Shown: piece after piece, positions 54,058 to 63,290 of the stretch
How positions within the stretch are numbered: position 1 is the first letter of the stretch
Layout of the letters: each line of letters begins with the position of its first letter
Source of the DNA: Mycobacterium sp.
GTDB lineage: Bacteria > Actinomycetota > Actinomycetes > Mycobacteriales > Mycobacteriaceae
Length of the DNA: 64,000 bases
Assembly: GCA_025965895.1 (NCBI GenBank)
Contig: JAOPWC010000005.1
Coordinates: forward strand, 1-64,000
Direction: 5' to 3'
Notes under the pieces: model-generated
Databases searched by the model: none
Told to the model about the DNA's origin: nothing
Seen by the model: only the letters and a program-made list of their open reading frames with translations
Position numbers and translations under genes: made by a program

Positions 54058-55080
54058 CTAGTTGGTGCTGATCAGATACGGGCGGACGGCGTCGGTGTAG
54101 CGACGGTCTACCCAGTCGGCGAACTTGGGCGAGGACCGGACCTGACCGGCGGCGGCCAACAGGTCGGCAAGCCGCTGCTCAGACGCCACTACGGCGTCGT
54201 TGAGCTCAGTGGGCAATCGCAGGCTGCGACCCTGGGACACGGCGGCAACCTGTAGGTCGAGACCTACGGCGGCAGCGTAGCTTTCGGCCCACTCTTGCGG
54301 GTGGGCCTGCGCCCACCGAGCCGCCTTGTCGAAGCGCACCAACAAGTCGGCCAGCGCAGTGTTGCGCTTCGGGTCTGCCAGCGCCTGATTCGACGCGATA
54401 CCGAACCCGTAGCCGTTGGTCACTCCCTTCGCTTCGGCGATGCTGCGCACGGGTACCTGCTGGGCGGCCACGGCGGTGTAGGGGTCCCAGATGGCCCACG
54501 CGTCGGCCTGCCGCGAGGTGAACGCCGATAGGGCGTCTGCCGGCTGAAGGAACACCAGATGCACATCCGACGGCCGCAACCCCGCCTTTTCGAGCTGCCC
54601 GAGGACGTTGCCGTGCGCGGAACTGCCCTTGGCGACTGCGATGCTCGTTCCGCGCAGGTCGGCCGCCGAGGTGATCCTGGAATCGGCGCGCACGAGAATC
54701 TGGTCACCCGTGCCGCCGCCGTCATACGCGGAGACCACCTTGATCTTCGCGTCGGACGCAGCACCGAAGATCGGCGGGGTGTTTCCGGTGATGGCGAAGT
54801 CGATCTTTCCAGCGGTCGCTGCCTCGACCTGGGGCGGCCCGGAAGTGAAAGTGGAGAACATGACCTTGTACGGCACGTCGTCCAGGGCGCCCGCAGCGCG
54901 CAACAGCGACTCGGTGCCGCCTTTCTGATCACCGACCTGCAGCGTGAGCCCGGCCAGCTCGGAGAGAGGCACGGTGGTTGGTGCCTGCGCCGCTTCGGTG
55001 GTGTGCTGCCGGGTCACGCACCCGCTCGTCAGCAGCTCCAGTACCACGACCGTCGCAGCGATGAACCCTCGGTTGGGCAT
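54058..55080 (-). CDS. ssuA: aliphatic sulfonate ABC transporter solute-binding lipoprotein
   Basis: A 340-residue lipoprotein: lipobox LTSGC with C21, then the SsuA/TauA-like fold with LLRAAGALDDVPYKVMFSTFTSGPPQVEAATAGKIDFAITGNTPPI, LRGTSIAVAKGSSAHGNVLGQLEKAG and QADAWAIWDPYTAVAA. It captures aliphatic sulfonates outside the membrane for SsuC/SsuB. The ATG at 55080 follows GAGGCAGGGG. Ten bases separate it from ssuD. Confidence 0.92.
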   Translation of the reverse strand: MPNRGFIAATVVVLELLTSGCVTRQHTTEAAQAPTTVPLSELAGLTLQVGDQKGGTESLLRAAGALDDVPYKVMFSTFTSGPPQVEAATAGKIDFAITGNTPPIFGAASDAKIKVVSAYDGGGTGDQILVRADSRITSAADLRGTSIAVAKGSSAHGNVLGQLEKAGLRPSDVHLVFLQPADALSAFTSRQADAWAIWDPYTAVAAQQVPVRSIAEAKGVTNGYGFGIASNQALADPKRNTALADLLVRFDKAARWAQAHPQEWAESYAAAVGLDLQVAAVSQGRSLRLPTELNDAVVASEQRLADLLAAAGQVRSSPKFADWVDRRYTDAVRPYLISTN

Positions 55081-55105
55081 GTGATTCCCCTGCCTCTCAA
55101 GTCTT

Positions 55106-55834
55106 TTAATCCTGGACTCCCAGGCGGTGGAGCAACTCCGCGCGGTAGCGCGCGGGGTATGGGGGGCGGCGCGCATCGCTGATGGCGAGGGTGTGAACGA
55201 GGTGACCATCGTTCAGGACCAGGACCAGGACCCGGTCGGCCAGCGCGACCGCCTCGTCGACGTCGTGGGTCACCAGCAGCACGCCGAACCCGTTCCGGCG
55301 CCACAGGTCCAGAAGCAGCCCGTGCATGCTGAGCCGGGTCAACGCGTCAAGCGCGCCGAACGGCTCGTCGAGCAGCAACAACGTGGGCCGGCCAACCAGT
55401 GCCCTGGCCAGCGATACCCGTTGAGCCTGACCGCCCGACAATGTCAGCGGCCAATCGTCGGCGCGGTCGGCCAGGCCCACGTCGGCCACCGCACCGTGCG
55501 CGCGCGCCAGTGCCCGTGCCCGCGGCAGGCGGCTGCGGGCCAGCCCATAGACGACATTCGTCCGGACACTGCGCCAAGGAAACAGTCGCGGCTCCTGGAA
55601 GGCGATGGCGGGGGCGCCCGCGACGAACCGTTCGCCGGTGTGGTCGCCTGCCAGCCCGGCCAACACCCGCAATACAGTCGACTTGCCCGAGCCGCTGCGG
55701 CCCACCAGCGCGACGATCTCGCCTTCGCCCACGTGCACCGAAATACCTTTCAGCACATGGTGATCGCCGTACCACTTGTCCACCCGACGCAGTTCGCCCG
55801 CGGTTCCGATTCGCCGCTCCGACGTGACGGTCAT
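55106..55834 (-). CDS. ssuB: aliphatic sulfonate ABC transporter ATPase
   Basis: A 242-residue ATPase. Walker A GRSGSGKST, Q-loop in AIAFQEPRLFPWRSV, signature LSGGQAQRVSLARAL, Walker B LLLLDEPFGALDALTR and H-loop VTHDVDEA are all intact and of the SsuB/TauB type. The ATG at 55834 overlaps the permease stop (ATGA), so ssuC and ssuB are coupled. Confidence 0.93.
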   Translation of the reverse strand: MTVTSERRIGTAGELRRVDKWYGDHHVLKGISVHVGEGEIVALVGRSGSGKSTVLRVLAGLAGDHTGERFVAGAPAIAFQEPRLFPWRSVRTNVVYGLARSRLPRARALARAHGAVADVGLADRADDWPLTLSGGQAQRVSLARALVGRPTLLLLDEPFGALDALTRLSMHGLLLDLWRRNGFGVLLVTHDVDEAVALADRVLVLVLNDGHLVHTLAISDARRPPYPARYRAELLHRLGVQD

Positions 55835-56622
55835 GACCGGTACCTCAGCGCTCGTCGCTCCAGGATGCGCACCACGGCGTCTGTGAGGATGCCGAGCAGC
55901 GCGTACACGATCAGGCCGAAGATGATGATGTCGATGCGAAGAAAGTCGCGGGCGTTGTTGATCAGGTAGCCGATTCCTTTGTCGGCGTTGATCTGTTCGG
56001 CGACTATCAGCGTCAGCCACGCGATCGCCAGCGACTGGCGCAGGCCCACCAGCACCTGCGGTGCCGAGCTGGGGACGAGGATCCTGATGAACCGCTGTGG
56101 GAGCGAAAAGCCCAATACCTGAGCTGTTTCCAACAACTTCGGGTCGACCTGGCGGATTGCCGAGAACGTGTTCAGGTAGAGCGGAAACGCGACGCCCAGT
56201 GTGACCAGCAATACCTTGGGCATCTCGCCGATGCCGAACCACAGGATGAACAACGGGATCAGACCCAGGTGCGGTAGCGCTCGAATCATCTGCATTGTGG
56301 GATCGACGCTGGCCTCGAACCAGCGGGACAACCCGACCGCGGTGCCCAACGTCACCCCGATCGCGCCGCCCAGCAGCAGGCCCTCAATCACCCGCATCCC
56401 TGAAACCTGCAATGCAGCGACGAGCTGGCCGTCCCGAACCAACTCCACTCCTGCCCCGAGGATCAGGGACGGCGCCGGAAGCACGTCCTGCGGAATCACC
56501 CCGACTGCACTGAGAAGTTGCCAAACGCCAACCAGCACAAGCGGAGACGTCACGCGAACGACTTCCCGTTTTCGCCGTGACCACATGCCGCGGGCGCGCA
56601 GTGCTGCGGAGCCGGCTGTCAA
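55831..56622 (-). CDS. ssuC: aliphatic sulfonate ABC transporter permease
   Basis: A 263-residue permease with about six helices. PLVLVGVWQLLSAVGVIPQDVLPAPSLI opens the family domain and VDPKLLETAQVLGFSLPQRFIRILVPSSAPQVLVGLRQSLAIAWLTLIVAEQINADKGIGYLI is the coupling region. First gene of the operon. The start at TTG 56622 is uncertain; the ATG at 56586 would remove 12 residues. A tandem dyad about 135 bases upstream may be its control site. Confidence 0.92.
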   Translation of the reverse strand: MTAGSAALRARGMWSRRKREVVRVTSPLVLVGVWQLLSAVGVIPQDVLPAPSLILGAGVELVRDGQLVAALQVSGMRVIEGLLLGGAIGVTLGTAVGLSRWFEASVDPTMQMIRALPHLGLIPLFILWFGIGEMPKVLLVTLGVAFPLYLNTFSAIRQVDPKLLETAQVLGFSLPQRFIRILVPSSAPQVLVGLRQSLAIAWLTLIVAEQINADKGIGYLINNARDFLRIDIIIFGLIVYALLGILTDAVVRILERRALRYRS

Positions 56623-56756
56623 GGACAGGGCGGTCAGCTCGGTTGGACCGGTCAGGGGTATTTCCTCACAACATGGCGACGACGCGGCCGCGGAACCAGC
56701 GGTGCGTTAGCAGACGGTACGGGCGGCACGAGCGCCGGTGAAGAGTTTTGTTCGAC

Positions 56757-56786
56757 GTGACGCGATGTCACGTGACGATCGGTCAC
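56757..56786. promoter_or_regulatory. tandem dyad GTGAC-N5-GTCAC (two copies) upstream of the ssu operon
   Basis: GTGAC-GCGAT-GTCAC (56757-56771) is followed at once by GTGAC-GATCG-GTCAC (56772-56786), two exact 15-bp dyads head to tail. A further half-site GTCAC lies at 56792-56796. The array is about 135 bases upstream of ssuC and looks like a cooperative operator. Confidence 0.55.
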
Positions 56787-56796
56787 CACAGGTCAC

Positions 56797-57080
56797 CAAT
56801 TCGTCAGCGACTTGCTGCCTCAGGGTCGGGGCTCTGACTGCTCCCGGGTAGACCGAGCACTCGCGGGTGGATCGCCCCAGCGGGTCGGCCCCGTCCGGTC
56901 ACCCCGACGAGCGAGCTGGCGTTGTCGCACAAGCACCCCGACGACTTGGCCCAGGTGAAAGCCACGCTGGATGAGGTCCTGCGCAAGCACGCGCCCTTCA
57001 GTACCCGACACCGGTTCATCGACACGGCGCGCCGGCCAACCGAACAACCGCTTGGCGAGACCCTCGAGAGGCTCGAAACA
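56797..57080. other. intergenic DNA between ssu control region and the Rv2049c-like gene
   Basis: No gene is recognised. A plus-strand frame from about 56919 (LSHKHPDDLAQVKATLDEVLRKHAPF and onward) looks protein-like for some 50 residues but has no ribosome site, no family match that I know, and runs out over the opposite-strand gene. It may be a scrap left when the region was rearranged. Confidence 0.35.
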
Positions 57081-57404
57081 TCAGCGCCACCGGTCAGCGG
57101 CCTTGGCCGCTCGCATCAGCTCCTGGCACAGCTCGCGAAGCTCCCGGGGTGCAGCGCCCTCGTCGACTGCCGTCGCGACGTCCTCGGCCGCGCATCGGAC
57201 CTGGTAGACCCTGTCGGAGAACTGCGCGGCCTCGTCGGCGGACAGCACCACCGAGTCGACGGGCAGCGTTGTGCCTTTCACAGTTGCGCGCTGCTCGTAG
57301 GCGCGCTGCCGACAAGACTGCCGGCAGTACTGACGACGCCGCCCCATGCCGACGTCCGCGACTTCGCGCCCACACCAACGGCAGGGTTGTTTGCGACGGC
57401 CCAC
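57081..57404 (-). CDS. small zinc-ribbon-like protein (Rv2049c-like)
   Basis: A 107-residue basic protein. The N-terminus has CRWCGREVADVGMGRRRQYCRQSCRQRAYEQR, a CxxC...CxxxC set likely to bind zinc and possibly nucleic acid. The rest is helical (AAQFSDRVYQVRCAAEDVATAVDEG and RELRELCQELMRAAKAADRW). It is divergent from rbpA, the place held by Rv2049c in M. tuberculosis. Confidence 0.8.
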   Translation of the reverse strand: MGRRKQPCRWCGREVADVGMGRRRQYCRQSCRQRAYEQRATVKGTTLPVDSVVLSADEAAQFSDRVYQVRCAAEDVATAVDEGAAPRELRELCQELMRAAKAADRWR

Positions 57405-57472
57405 GGCTGTCGACTGTAGACCGCCGCCTCAGGAAAGCCCGGTATCATGAATGGTCGCGTCGCGTTGTCCAG

Positions 57473-57498
57473 GGAACTGCGGGCAGCGGTTCTGCGTT
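57473..57498 (+). promoter_or_regulatory. SigH/SigE-type promoter of rbpA
   Basis: GGAAC (57473-57477) followed after 17 bases by CGTT (57495-57498) fits the GGAA(C/T)-N18-GTT pattern of SigH/SigR/SigE-class ECF sigma factors. It lies 40 bases upstream of the rbpA ATG. The Streptomyces rbpA gene is controlled by the SigR class, so the site makes biological sense. Confidence 0.6.
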
Positions 57499-57537
57499 GT
57501 TCGACTGGAGAGATTTGCGCTGATAGGAGTGTTGACG

Positions 57538-57876
57538 ATGGCTGATCGCGTCCTGCGAGGCAGTCGCCTCGGAGCCGTGAGCTACGAGACGGACCGCAAC
57601 CACGACCTGGCGCCGCGTCAGATCGCGCGGTACCGCACGGAAAACGGCGAGGAATTCGAGGTTCCGTTCGCCGACGACGCCGAAATTCCCGGCAACTGGC
57701 TGTGCCGTAATGGGATGGAAGGCACCTTGATCGAGGGTGACCTGCCTGAGCCGAAAAAGATCAAGCCGCCGCGTACCCACTGGGACATGCTGCTGGAGCG
57801 CCGCAGCGTGGATGAGCTCGACGAGCTGCTCAAGGAGCGGCTGGAGATCATCAAGCAGCGCAGACGCGGCAGCTAG
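57538..57876 (+). CDS. rbpA: RNA polymerase-binding protein RbpA
   Basis: A 112-residue actinobacterial RNA polymerase-binding factor that stabilises SigA/SigB holoenzyme and open complexes. The sequence is clearly RbpA: N-terminal tail with VLRGSRLGAVSYETDRNHDLAPRQ, central core domain (YRTENGEEFEVPFADDAEIPGNWLCRNGMEGTLIEGD), basic linker PEPKKIKPPRTHWDML and the sigma-interaction helices RRSVDELDELLKERLEII. TAGGAG precedes the ATG. It is convergent with ppm1, and the stop codons are directly adjacent. Confidence 0.98.
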   Translation: MADRVLRGSRLGAVSYETDRNHDLAPRQIARYRTENGEEFEVPFADDAEIPGNWLCRNGMEGTLIEGDLPEPKKIKPPRTHWDMLLERRSVDELDELLKERLEIIKQRRRGS

Positions 57877-58647
57877 TCAGCGCTCTACGGACTGCGTCAG
57901 ACCGCGGGCGCGGTCCATGCGCCCGCGGACGCCCCACTGCGCGACCTTGACCATCGCCTCGCGGATGTTGGACCCGCTCATCTTCGACACGCCGAGTTCG
58001 CGCTCGACAAACGTGATCGGCACCTCGACCACGACGAAGCCGTTGTTGATCGTGCGCCACGTCAGGTCGATCTGGAAGCAGTAGCCCTTGGAGTCGACCG
58101 CCTCGAGGTCGATCTTCTCCAGTACCTCGCGCCGGTAGGCGCGGTAGCCGGCGGTGATGTCGTGTACGCCAACGCCGAGCAGCACGCGTGAGTAGGTGTT
58201 TGCGGTCTTCGACAGAAGTAGTCGCCGCCACGGCCAGTTCTGCACTGTGCCGCCGGTGACGTACCGCGAGCCGATAACGAGGTCCGCGCCGTCATCGATC
58301 GCGTCCAGCAGCCGGTAGAGCTGCTCGGGAGCGTGGCTGCCGTCGGCGTCCATCTCGACCAGCACCGAGTACTCCCGGCCAAGGCCCCAGGCGAAGCCGG
58401 CAACGTACGCCGCGCCCAGCCCGTCCTTCGCGGTGCGGTGCATGACGTGGATGCGGTCCGGGTCCTCCAACGCCAACTGCTCGGCCAACTCCCCTGTGCC
58501 GTCCGGGCTGCCGTCGTCGACCACGAGGATGTGCACATCGGGCCGGGCGCGCTGCACCCGTTCGACGATCAGCGGCAGGTTCTCGCGTTCGTTGTAGGTC
58601 GGGATGATGGCCAGCGCGCGCTGACTCGGCCGCTCGCCGGTGCTCAT
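57877..58647 (-). CDS. ppm1: polyprenol monophosphomannose synthase
   Basis: A 256-residue GT2 glycosyltransferase making polyprenyl-phosphate mannose from GDP-mannose, the donor for lipomannan, LAM and glycoprotein mannosylation. [56 protein letters not shown] (DxD) and [38 protein letters not shown] are DPM-synthase hallmarks. It has no membrane segment and is separate from lnt, unlike the fused M. tuberculosis protein. Its ATG overlaps the lnt stop. Confidence 0.96.
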   Translation of the reverse strand: MSTGERPSQRALAIIPTYNERENLPLIVERVQRARPDVHILVVDDGSPDGTGELAEQLALEDPDRIHVMHRTAKDGLGAAYVAGFAWGLGREYSVLVEMDADGSHAPEQLYRLLDAIDDGADLVIGSRYVTGGTVQNWPWRRLLLSKTANTYSRVLLGVGVHDITAGYRAYRREVLEKIDLEAVDSKGYCFQIDLTWRTINNGFVVVEVPITFVERELGVSKMSGSNIREAMVKVAQWGVRGRMDRARGLTQSVER

Positions 58648-60395
58648 GTGGCTCCTTCATTCATGTCGCCCGCTGCGGGCGCTGAGACGCTTGCTCGCCG
58701 GTGTCGGCGGCGCATGAACCAACCATTGTGCAGTATCGCGGCCAGCAGGGCCGCACCGGCGATCGCGATCAGACCCCACTGCATGATCGGCTCCCAGTGG
58801 GTAGCCGGGGTGAGGCTGGTCTTCAGATGCACCTGTTTTTCCAGGTATGCGGGCTCGAAGAAGCCCGTGCGGGCGATTTCACGCCCGTCCGGGGCGATAA
58901 CGGCGCTGATCCCGGTCGTGCCGGCGACGACCGTGTAGCGGTCGTGTTCGACCGCCCGCAGTTTGGCGAACGCCAATTGCTGCTCACTCATCTGTTGATC
59001 GAAGGTCGCGTTGTTGGTGGGCACCGCCAGCAGCTGCGCACCGTTGAGCACCGATTCCCTGGGCGCGCGGTCGAAGATCACCTCCCAGCACGTCGTGACC
59101 CCAACCGGCACACCGGCGACCTGCACGACACCGGTGCCGGTGCCCGGCACGAAATAACCGGCGCGGTCGGCGTACCCCGACAGATGTTTGAAGAAACTCC
59201 GCCACGGCAGGTATTCGCCGAACGGCTGCACAATTTTCTTGTCGTGGCGGTCGGTGGGGCCGGCGTTGGGATCCCACACGAGCACCGTGTTCGTCGACGT
59301 GGGGTTGTCGGGCGTCGAGTCGGGGCGCGCCAGCACCGCGCCGACCAGGATCGGCGCGTTGACAGCCTGCGCGGCGACGAAAATCTGCTGCGCCGCGTCG
59401 GAGTTGGCCATCGGGTCGATGTCCGACGAGTTCTCCGGCCAGATGACGAACTGCGGCTGCAGCACGCGGCCGGCGCGGATGTCGTCGGCCAGCTGCAGCG
59501 TCTCGCGCACGTGGTAGTCGAGCACCTCGCGCCGCTGGGCATTGAAGTCCAGCCCAAGTCGCGGCACGTTGCCCTGCACCGCTGCCACGTTGATGGTCGG
59601 GTCGTTGCCGGCTCCGATGCCGGACCGGTGTACGCCCGGCCACAACGCCGCCGTCGCGAATAACACCAGGCAGATGAAGACCCCCGGCAACACCACGCGC
59701 GGCGGGACCGCTCTGCTTTCAGCCGCCCCACGGCGCCACCAGTCATAGATAGCCAGCGCCAGCGCCGTCAGGCTGAAGCCGGCCAACGCGACCGCGAACG
59801 ACAGCAGCGGCGCGCCACCCACCTTGGCGATGACGAGCAGCGGACCCCCGGTCTGGCCGAACGCCGCCACCCCCCAGGGGAAGCCACCGAAGGGAACGGT
59901 GCATTTGAGCCACTCCTGAGCAACCCACAATGCCGCGAACCAGACGGGCCAGCCGGGCAGGCGCCGCACGACGAAGGCGAGCAGACCGAAGAGCCCGGGA
60001 AACACCGCGCAGAGGATCGACAATGCGATCCACGGACCCACCCCGACAAGCGAGCCGGTCCACGGCAGAAGCGGCAGATAGAAGGCCAACCCGAACAGGA
60101 AGCCATACCCGAATGCGCCGACCGGTCTTATGGATTCGCGGGTGAAGAGCCACGCAAGCACGGCGAACGCGACGATCGCCGTGTACCACCAGCCGAACGG
60201 CGGGAAGCTGACGCACAGCAGAAGTCCGGCACCGATCGCGGCGGTCAACACCGGCATCCGGTCGACGATGCCGCGGACCAAGCGGCCGGCCCATGCCGCA
60301 GTCCTCGCCCTCGAGAGCGACGGCTCGCTGTCGTCGGCGTCTGGGGCCGCGTGCCGCCCCCGCTCGGTGGGCCCGACGCTGGTCGCGTCAGCCAT
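58644..60395 (-). CDS. lnt: apolipoprotein N-acyltransferase
   Basis: A 583-residue membrane enzyme adding the third acyl chain to lipoproteins. About seven membrane helices precede a nitrilase-fold periplasmic domain with the triad Glu in VIWPENSSD, Lys in [14 protein letters not shown] and Cys in [10 protein letters not shown] final helix near the C-terminus is followed by a basic tail. The ATG at 60395 overlaps the end of the amidohydrolase gene. In M. tuberculosis this domain is the N-terminal half of Ppm1; the Lnt product is known to recruit the synthase. Confidence 0.95.
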   Translation of the reverse strand: MADATSVGPTERGRHAAPDADDSEPSLSRARTAAWAGRLVRGIVDRMPVLTAAIGAGLLLCVSFPPFGWWYTAIVAFAVLAWLFTRESIRPVGAFGYGFLFGLAFYLPLLPWTGSLVGVGPWIALSILCAVFPGLFGLLAFVVRRLPGWPVWFAALWVAQEWLKCTVPFGGFPWGVAAFGQTGGPLLVIAKVGGAPLLSFAVALAGFSLTALALAIYDWWRRGAAESRAVPPRVVLPGVFICLVLFATAALWPGVHRSGIGAGNDPTINVAAVQGNVPRLGLDFNAQRREVLDYHVRETLQLADDIRAGRVLQPQFVIWPENSSDIDPMANSDAAQQIFVAAQAVNAPILVGAVLARPDSTPDNPTSTNTVLVWDPNAGPTDRHDKKIVQPFGEYLPWRSFFKHLSGYADRAGYFVPGTGTGVVQVAGVPVGVTTCWEVIFDRAPRESVLNGAQLLAVPTNNATFDQQMSEQQLAFAKLRAVEHDRYTVVAGTTGISAVIAPDGREIARTGFFEPAYLEKQVHLKTSLTPATHWEPIMQWGLIAIAGAALLAAILHNGWFMRRRHRRASVSAPAAGDMNEGAT

Positions 60396-61977
60396 AGATG
60401 ACCTCGCCGCGGTGCACCGTCCGCCGACAGGTCGGTAGCGGGTCCCCGGGCGACAGCCCCGGCAGCGCGGGAACCTGGGAGCGGGGGTCGGTCGACCACC
60501 GCTGCACAGCGTCGGCCGGCGCATCGAGCTGGAGCGGACCTGCCTCCCACACCGCGTAGGACGCGGGCGCGCCGGGAACCAAGGTGCCGGTGACACCGTC
60601 GCGGACCCCGCCGGCGCGCCAGGCGCCTCGGGTGGCGGCCGCGAACGCGGCCCGCACGGACAGTGCGCTGCCCTCAGTGTGGTGATGTGTGGCGGCTCGT
60701 ACCGTTTCCCAAGGATTCATGCTGGTCACCGGGGTATCGGAGCCGAATGCGAGGGGCACGCCTTGCGATGCTAACAGCGCGAGCGGGTTCAAGAATCGGG
60801 CGCGCTGCCACCCCAACCGGCGCGCATACATGCCATGCTCGCCGCCCCAAAGCGCATCAAAATTCGGTTGCACGCTGGCGCCGACGCCCCACGACCCGAG
60901 CCGGGCGGCCTGCTCGTCGCTGACCATCTCCAGATGCTCGAGGCGATGGCCGCAGCGCGCGACAGCCGCCAGCCCGTGCTGGTCCACCGCTGCGGCGAAA
61001 GAGTCCACGACGGCTGTCACCGCGGCGTCTCCAATGACATGAAAGCCGGCGGGGATGCCCGCCTGAGTGCAGGCGCCGACGTGGGCGGCGATCGCGTCAG
61101 TGTCGAGGTAGGCCTTCCCGCAGCAGGCAACGTCGTCGTATGGCTGGCTCAGCCGTGCGGTGTGTGAACCAAGCGCGCCGTCGACGAACAGGTCGCCGGC
61201 CAGTCCCCGGGCGCCGGTCTCGTCGAGCAGGACGCGAGCCTCTTCGGCGCTGGTTACCGCCTCACCCCAGTACCCGAGCACCTCGACTCCGTGCACCATG
61301 TCCCGCAGTTCGAGCCAGTCGTTGCGCCCGCCGATGTCCGGGCCCGCGCATTCGTGGACCGCGACGATGCCGTGGGCGGCGGCCGCGTCCAGCGCGGCGC
61401 TGCGGGCCAGCGCACGCTGCTCGGCGGTCTGCAGGTCACGAGCCGCGGTTCGCACCAAGTGATGCGCGTCGGCGGTCAGGGGCTGCTGTGCGTCGAAGCC
61501 GGCGCTTCCCGGCAGTCCGGGCGCCAGCCTCCGTAACGCCGTCGACGCTGCGGCGGAGTGGACGTCGACCCGGGCCAGATAGGCGGGCCGGTCGCCGAGC
61601 ACCTCGTCCAGGTCGTCGGTGCTGGGCGCGGTCGGCGCCGGCCACGCCGACTCGTCCCAGCCGTGACCCCACACCGGCCCGTCGGGATGAGCACGCGCGT
61701 ACTCGCCGATCAACTGCAGGCAATGCGATCGCGAGATGGCCTGCCGTAGGTCGAGGCCGGTCAGCGTGAGCCCGGTGGCGGTGAGGTGTACGTGGCTGTC
61801 GACGAACGCGGGCGCGACGAAGCTGCCCGCGAGGTCGATGACCTGAGCGTCAGGGAACTGAGCCCGGCCGACATCGTCGCCGCCCAGCCAGACCACCACG
61901 CCGTCGCGGACGGCCATCGCGCTGGCCTCGGGGTGTGACGGGCTGTAGATCCGCCCGTTGATCAGCAGCGTCGTCAA
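60388..61977 (-). CDS. amidohydrolase family protein (YtcJ-like, Rv2052c position)
   Basis: A 529-residue metal-dependent amidohydrolase. [11 protein letters not shown] and [18 protein letters not shown] (HxH metal ligands) near the start, [56 protein letters not shown] and [32 protein letters not shown] (metal Asp) are YtcJ features. The start is a TTG at 61977, following the position of relatives (MTTLLINGR). Compounds cleaved by such proteins are mostly unknown. It overlaps lnt by eight bases and follows fxsA. Confidence 0.9.
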   Translation of the reverse strand: MTTLLINGRIYSPSHPEASAMAVRDGVVVWLGGDDVGRAQFPDAQVIDLAGSFVAPAFVDSHVHLTATGLTLTGLDLRQAISRSHCLQLIGEYARAHPDGPVWGHGWDESAWPAPTAPSTDDLDEVLGDRPAYLARVDVHSAAASTALRRLAPGLPGSAGFDAQQPLTADAHHLVRTAARDLQTAEQRALARSAALDAAAAHGIVAVHECAGPDIGGRNDWLELRDMVHGVEVLGYWGEAVTSAEEARVLLDETGARGLAGDLFVDGALGSHTARLSQPYDDVACCGKAYLDTDAIAAHVGACTQAGIPAGFHVIGDAAVTAVVDSFAAAVDQHGLAAVARCGHRLEHLEMVSDEQAARLGSWGVGASVQPNFDALWGGEHGMYARRLGWQRARFLNPLALLASQGVPLAFGSDTPVTSMNPWETVRAATHHHTEGSALSVRAAFAAATRGAWRAGGVRDGVTGTLVPGAPASYAVWEAGPLQLDAPADAVQRWSTDPRSQVPALPGLSPGDPLPTCRRTVHRGEVIYG

Positions 61978-61988
61978 CGCGGACGAGG

Positions 61989-62465
61989 TCAGTCGGGGTG
62001 GCGAGGCAGGGCGGGCGGCTCGACGTCGGTGACGTCGATGACCTCGCCGTCGATGTAGTCGCCGTCGCGGGCATCGCGCGACGCGGCCATGCCGGTGACG
62101 GTGATCAACCGCGCCCGGCGTCCGATGCCTCGAACAGCAAGGAAGGTCAGCACCGGGCGCGCCGCCGCCCGAGTGGGCGGCAGCAGGAACAGCAGGCCCA
62201 GTGCCGACGTGACCAGCCCGGGAACGACGACGAGCAGGGTGCCCAGCGCGACGAGCGCGCCGTCGCTGACCGCGCCCTGCGGGGTGGTCAGGCCTGCGCG
62301 CAGCCGCCGCACCTGCCGCTTGATCTGCGAGCCGGCCACCGCCATCCCGACCAGGAACATCGCCAGCAGGATCAGAAGCGTCCACCCGATGCCGATCGTC
62401 GACGCCAGCCCGACGACCACCGCCAGTTCGACGACGACGTATATCCAGAACAGCGGCAGCACCAT
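61989..62465 (-). CDS. fxsA: FxsA family membrane protein
   Basis: A 158-residue cytoplasmic-membrane protein. FWIYVVVELAVVVGLASTIGIGWTLLILLAMFLVGMAVAG and DGALVALGTLLVVVPGLVTSALGLLFLLPPTRAAARPVL give about four membrane helices and the PG-x3-xD/S signature of FxsA. The C-terminus is soluble and acidic. In E. coli FxsA lessens phage T7 exclusion by F; its role in mycobacteria is unknown. Confidence 0.93.
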   Translation of the reverse strand: MVLPLFWIYVVVELAVVVGLASTIGIGWTLLILLAMFLVGMAVAGSQIKRQVRRLRAGLTTPQGAVSDGALVALGTLLVVVPGLVTSALGLLFLLPPTRAAARPVLTFLAVRGIGRRARLITVTGMAASRDARDGDYIDGEVIDVTDVEPPALPRHPD

Positions 62466-62498
62466 GTCGTGTCAACGTGCGAGCGGTCGACGGGGTTC

Positions 62499-62885
62499 CT
62501 ATTCCGCGGCGCAGATCTCCAGCCCGACGTGCACCTTGTCGATCCCGCCTCGCACCATCGTGTGGGCGTAGAACCACCAGGCGTGCCACCAGTAGCGCTT
62601 CAAGATCGCGCCGTAGACGCTCCTGGTCTCCGACTTCGGGAGCACCCGGGCCAACGCTTCCACGGGCTCGCTTTTCGGCTGGCCCAGAGCCCCGGATTTC
62701 GAGAGCGTCACCCGGGCGGTGTTGCGGATGCGGCGGACTTTCCACGAATTGTCGTCGGTGATGACGAGCAAGCGGTCACCGTCGGGGACCCCCCAGATCG
62801 GCGTCGGCTTCGGACGGCCGTCCTTGGTGAATGTGGTCAGCAGCAGGTACTTGGACGTGGAGACGTCGACGAAAGGGGGCGCCAT
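62499..62885 (-). CDS. PPOX class F420-dependent oxidoreductase-like protein, copy 2
   Basis: A 128-residue split-barrel flavin/deazaflavin-binding protein. KYLLLTTFTKDGRPKPTPIWGVPDGDRLLVITDDNSWKVRRIRNTARVTLSKSGALG is the PPOX core, in the F420-binding branch. It differs from its neighbour mainly at the C-terminus (LKRYWWHAWWFYAHTMVRG). The ATG at 62885 is one base past the stop of copy 1. The pair arose by tandem duplication. Confidence 0.9.
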   Translation of the reverse strand: MAPPFVDVSTSKYLLLTTFTKDGRPKPTPIWGVPDGDRLLVITDDNSWKVRRIRNTARVTLSKSGALGQPKSEPVEALARVLPKSETRSVYGAILKRYWWHAWWFYAHTMVRGGIDKVHVGLEICAAE

Positions 62886-62886
62886 C

Positions 62887-63270
62887 TCAGTTCGCGGCCT
62901 TGAGTTCGAGACCGACGTTGCGCGCGCGGCCACCCCGCAGCCTGCTGACGAGGTTGAACACCTTGCCGACGATGCCGTACCGCTGACCGATGGCGGCGTA
63001 GACGTTGTCCGTCTCCGATTTGTCGAGGATGGCCGCGGTGGCCTCGACCGCCTCGCTTCTCGGATTGCCGCGCATGTCGCATGCGGCAAGCGTGACGCGA
63101 GGGGTGTGACGAATCCGCTTGACCTTCCACGAGTCTTCCTCGGTGATCACGAGCAACCGGTCGCCGTCGGTGGCGGCCCAGATCGGCGTGGGTTTGGGCC
63201 TGCCGTCCTTGGTGAACGTGGTCAGCAGGAGATAACGGGCCTTTGAAACCTCGGCGAATGGCGTTGTCAC
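62887..63270 (-). CDS. PPOX class F420-dependent oxidoreductase-like protein, copy 1 (Rv2061c-like)
   Basis: A 127-residue split-barrel protein, paralogue of the next gene: ARYLLLTTFTKDGRPKPTPIWAATDGDRLLVITEEDSWKVKRIRHTPRVTLAACDMRG. The FDOR-B-type fold binds F420, FMN or haem in relatives. GTG start at 63270. It lies between cobN and fxsA, matching Rv2061c next to cobN (Rv2062c). Confidence 0.92.
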   Translation of the reverse strand: MTTPFAEVSKARYLLLTTFTKDGRPKPTPIWAATDGDRLLVITEEDSWKVKRIRHTPRVTLAACDMRGNPRSEAVEATAAILDKSETDNVYAAIGQRYGIVGKVFNLVSRLRGGRARNVGLELKAAN

Positions 63271-63290
63271 GGCTACAACCTAGCCGGAGG

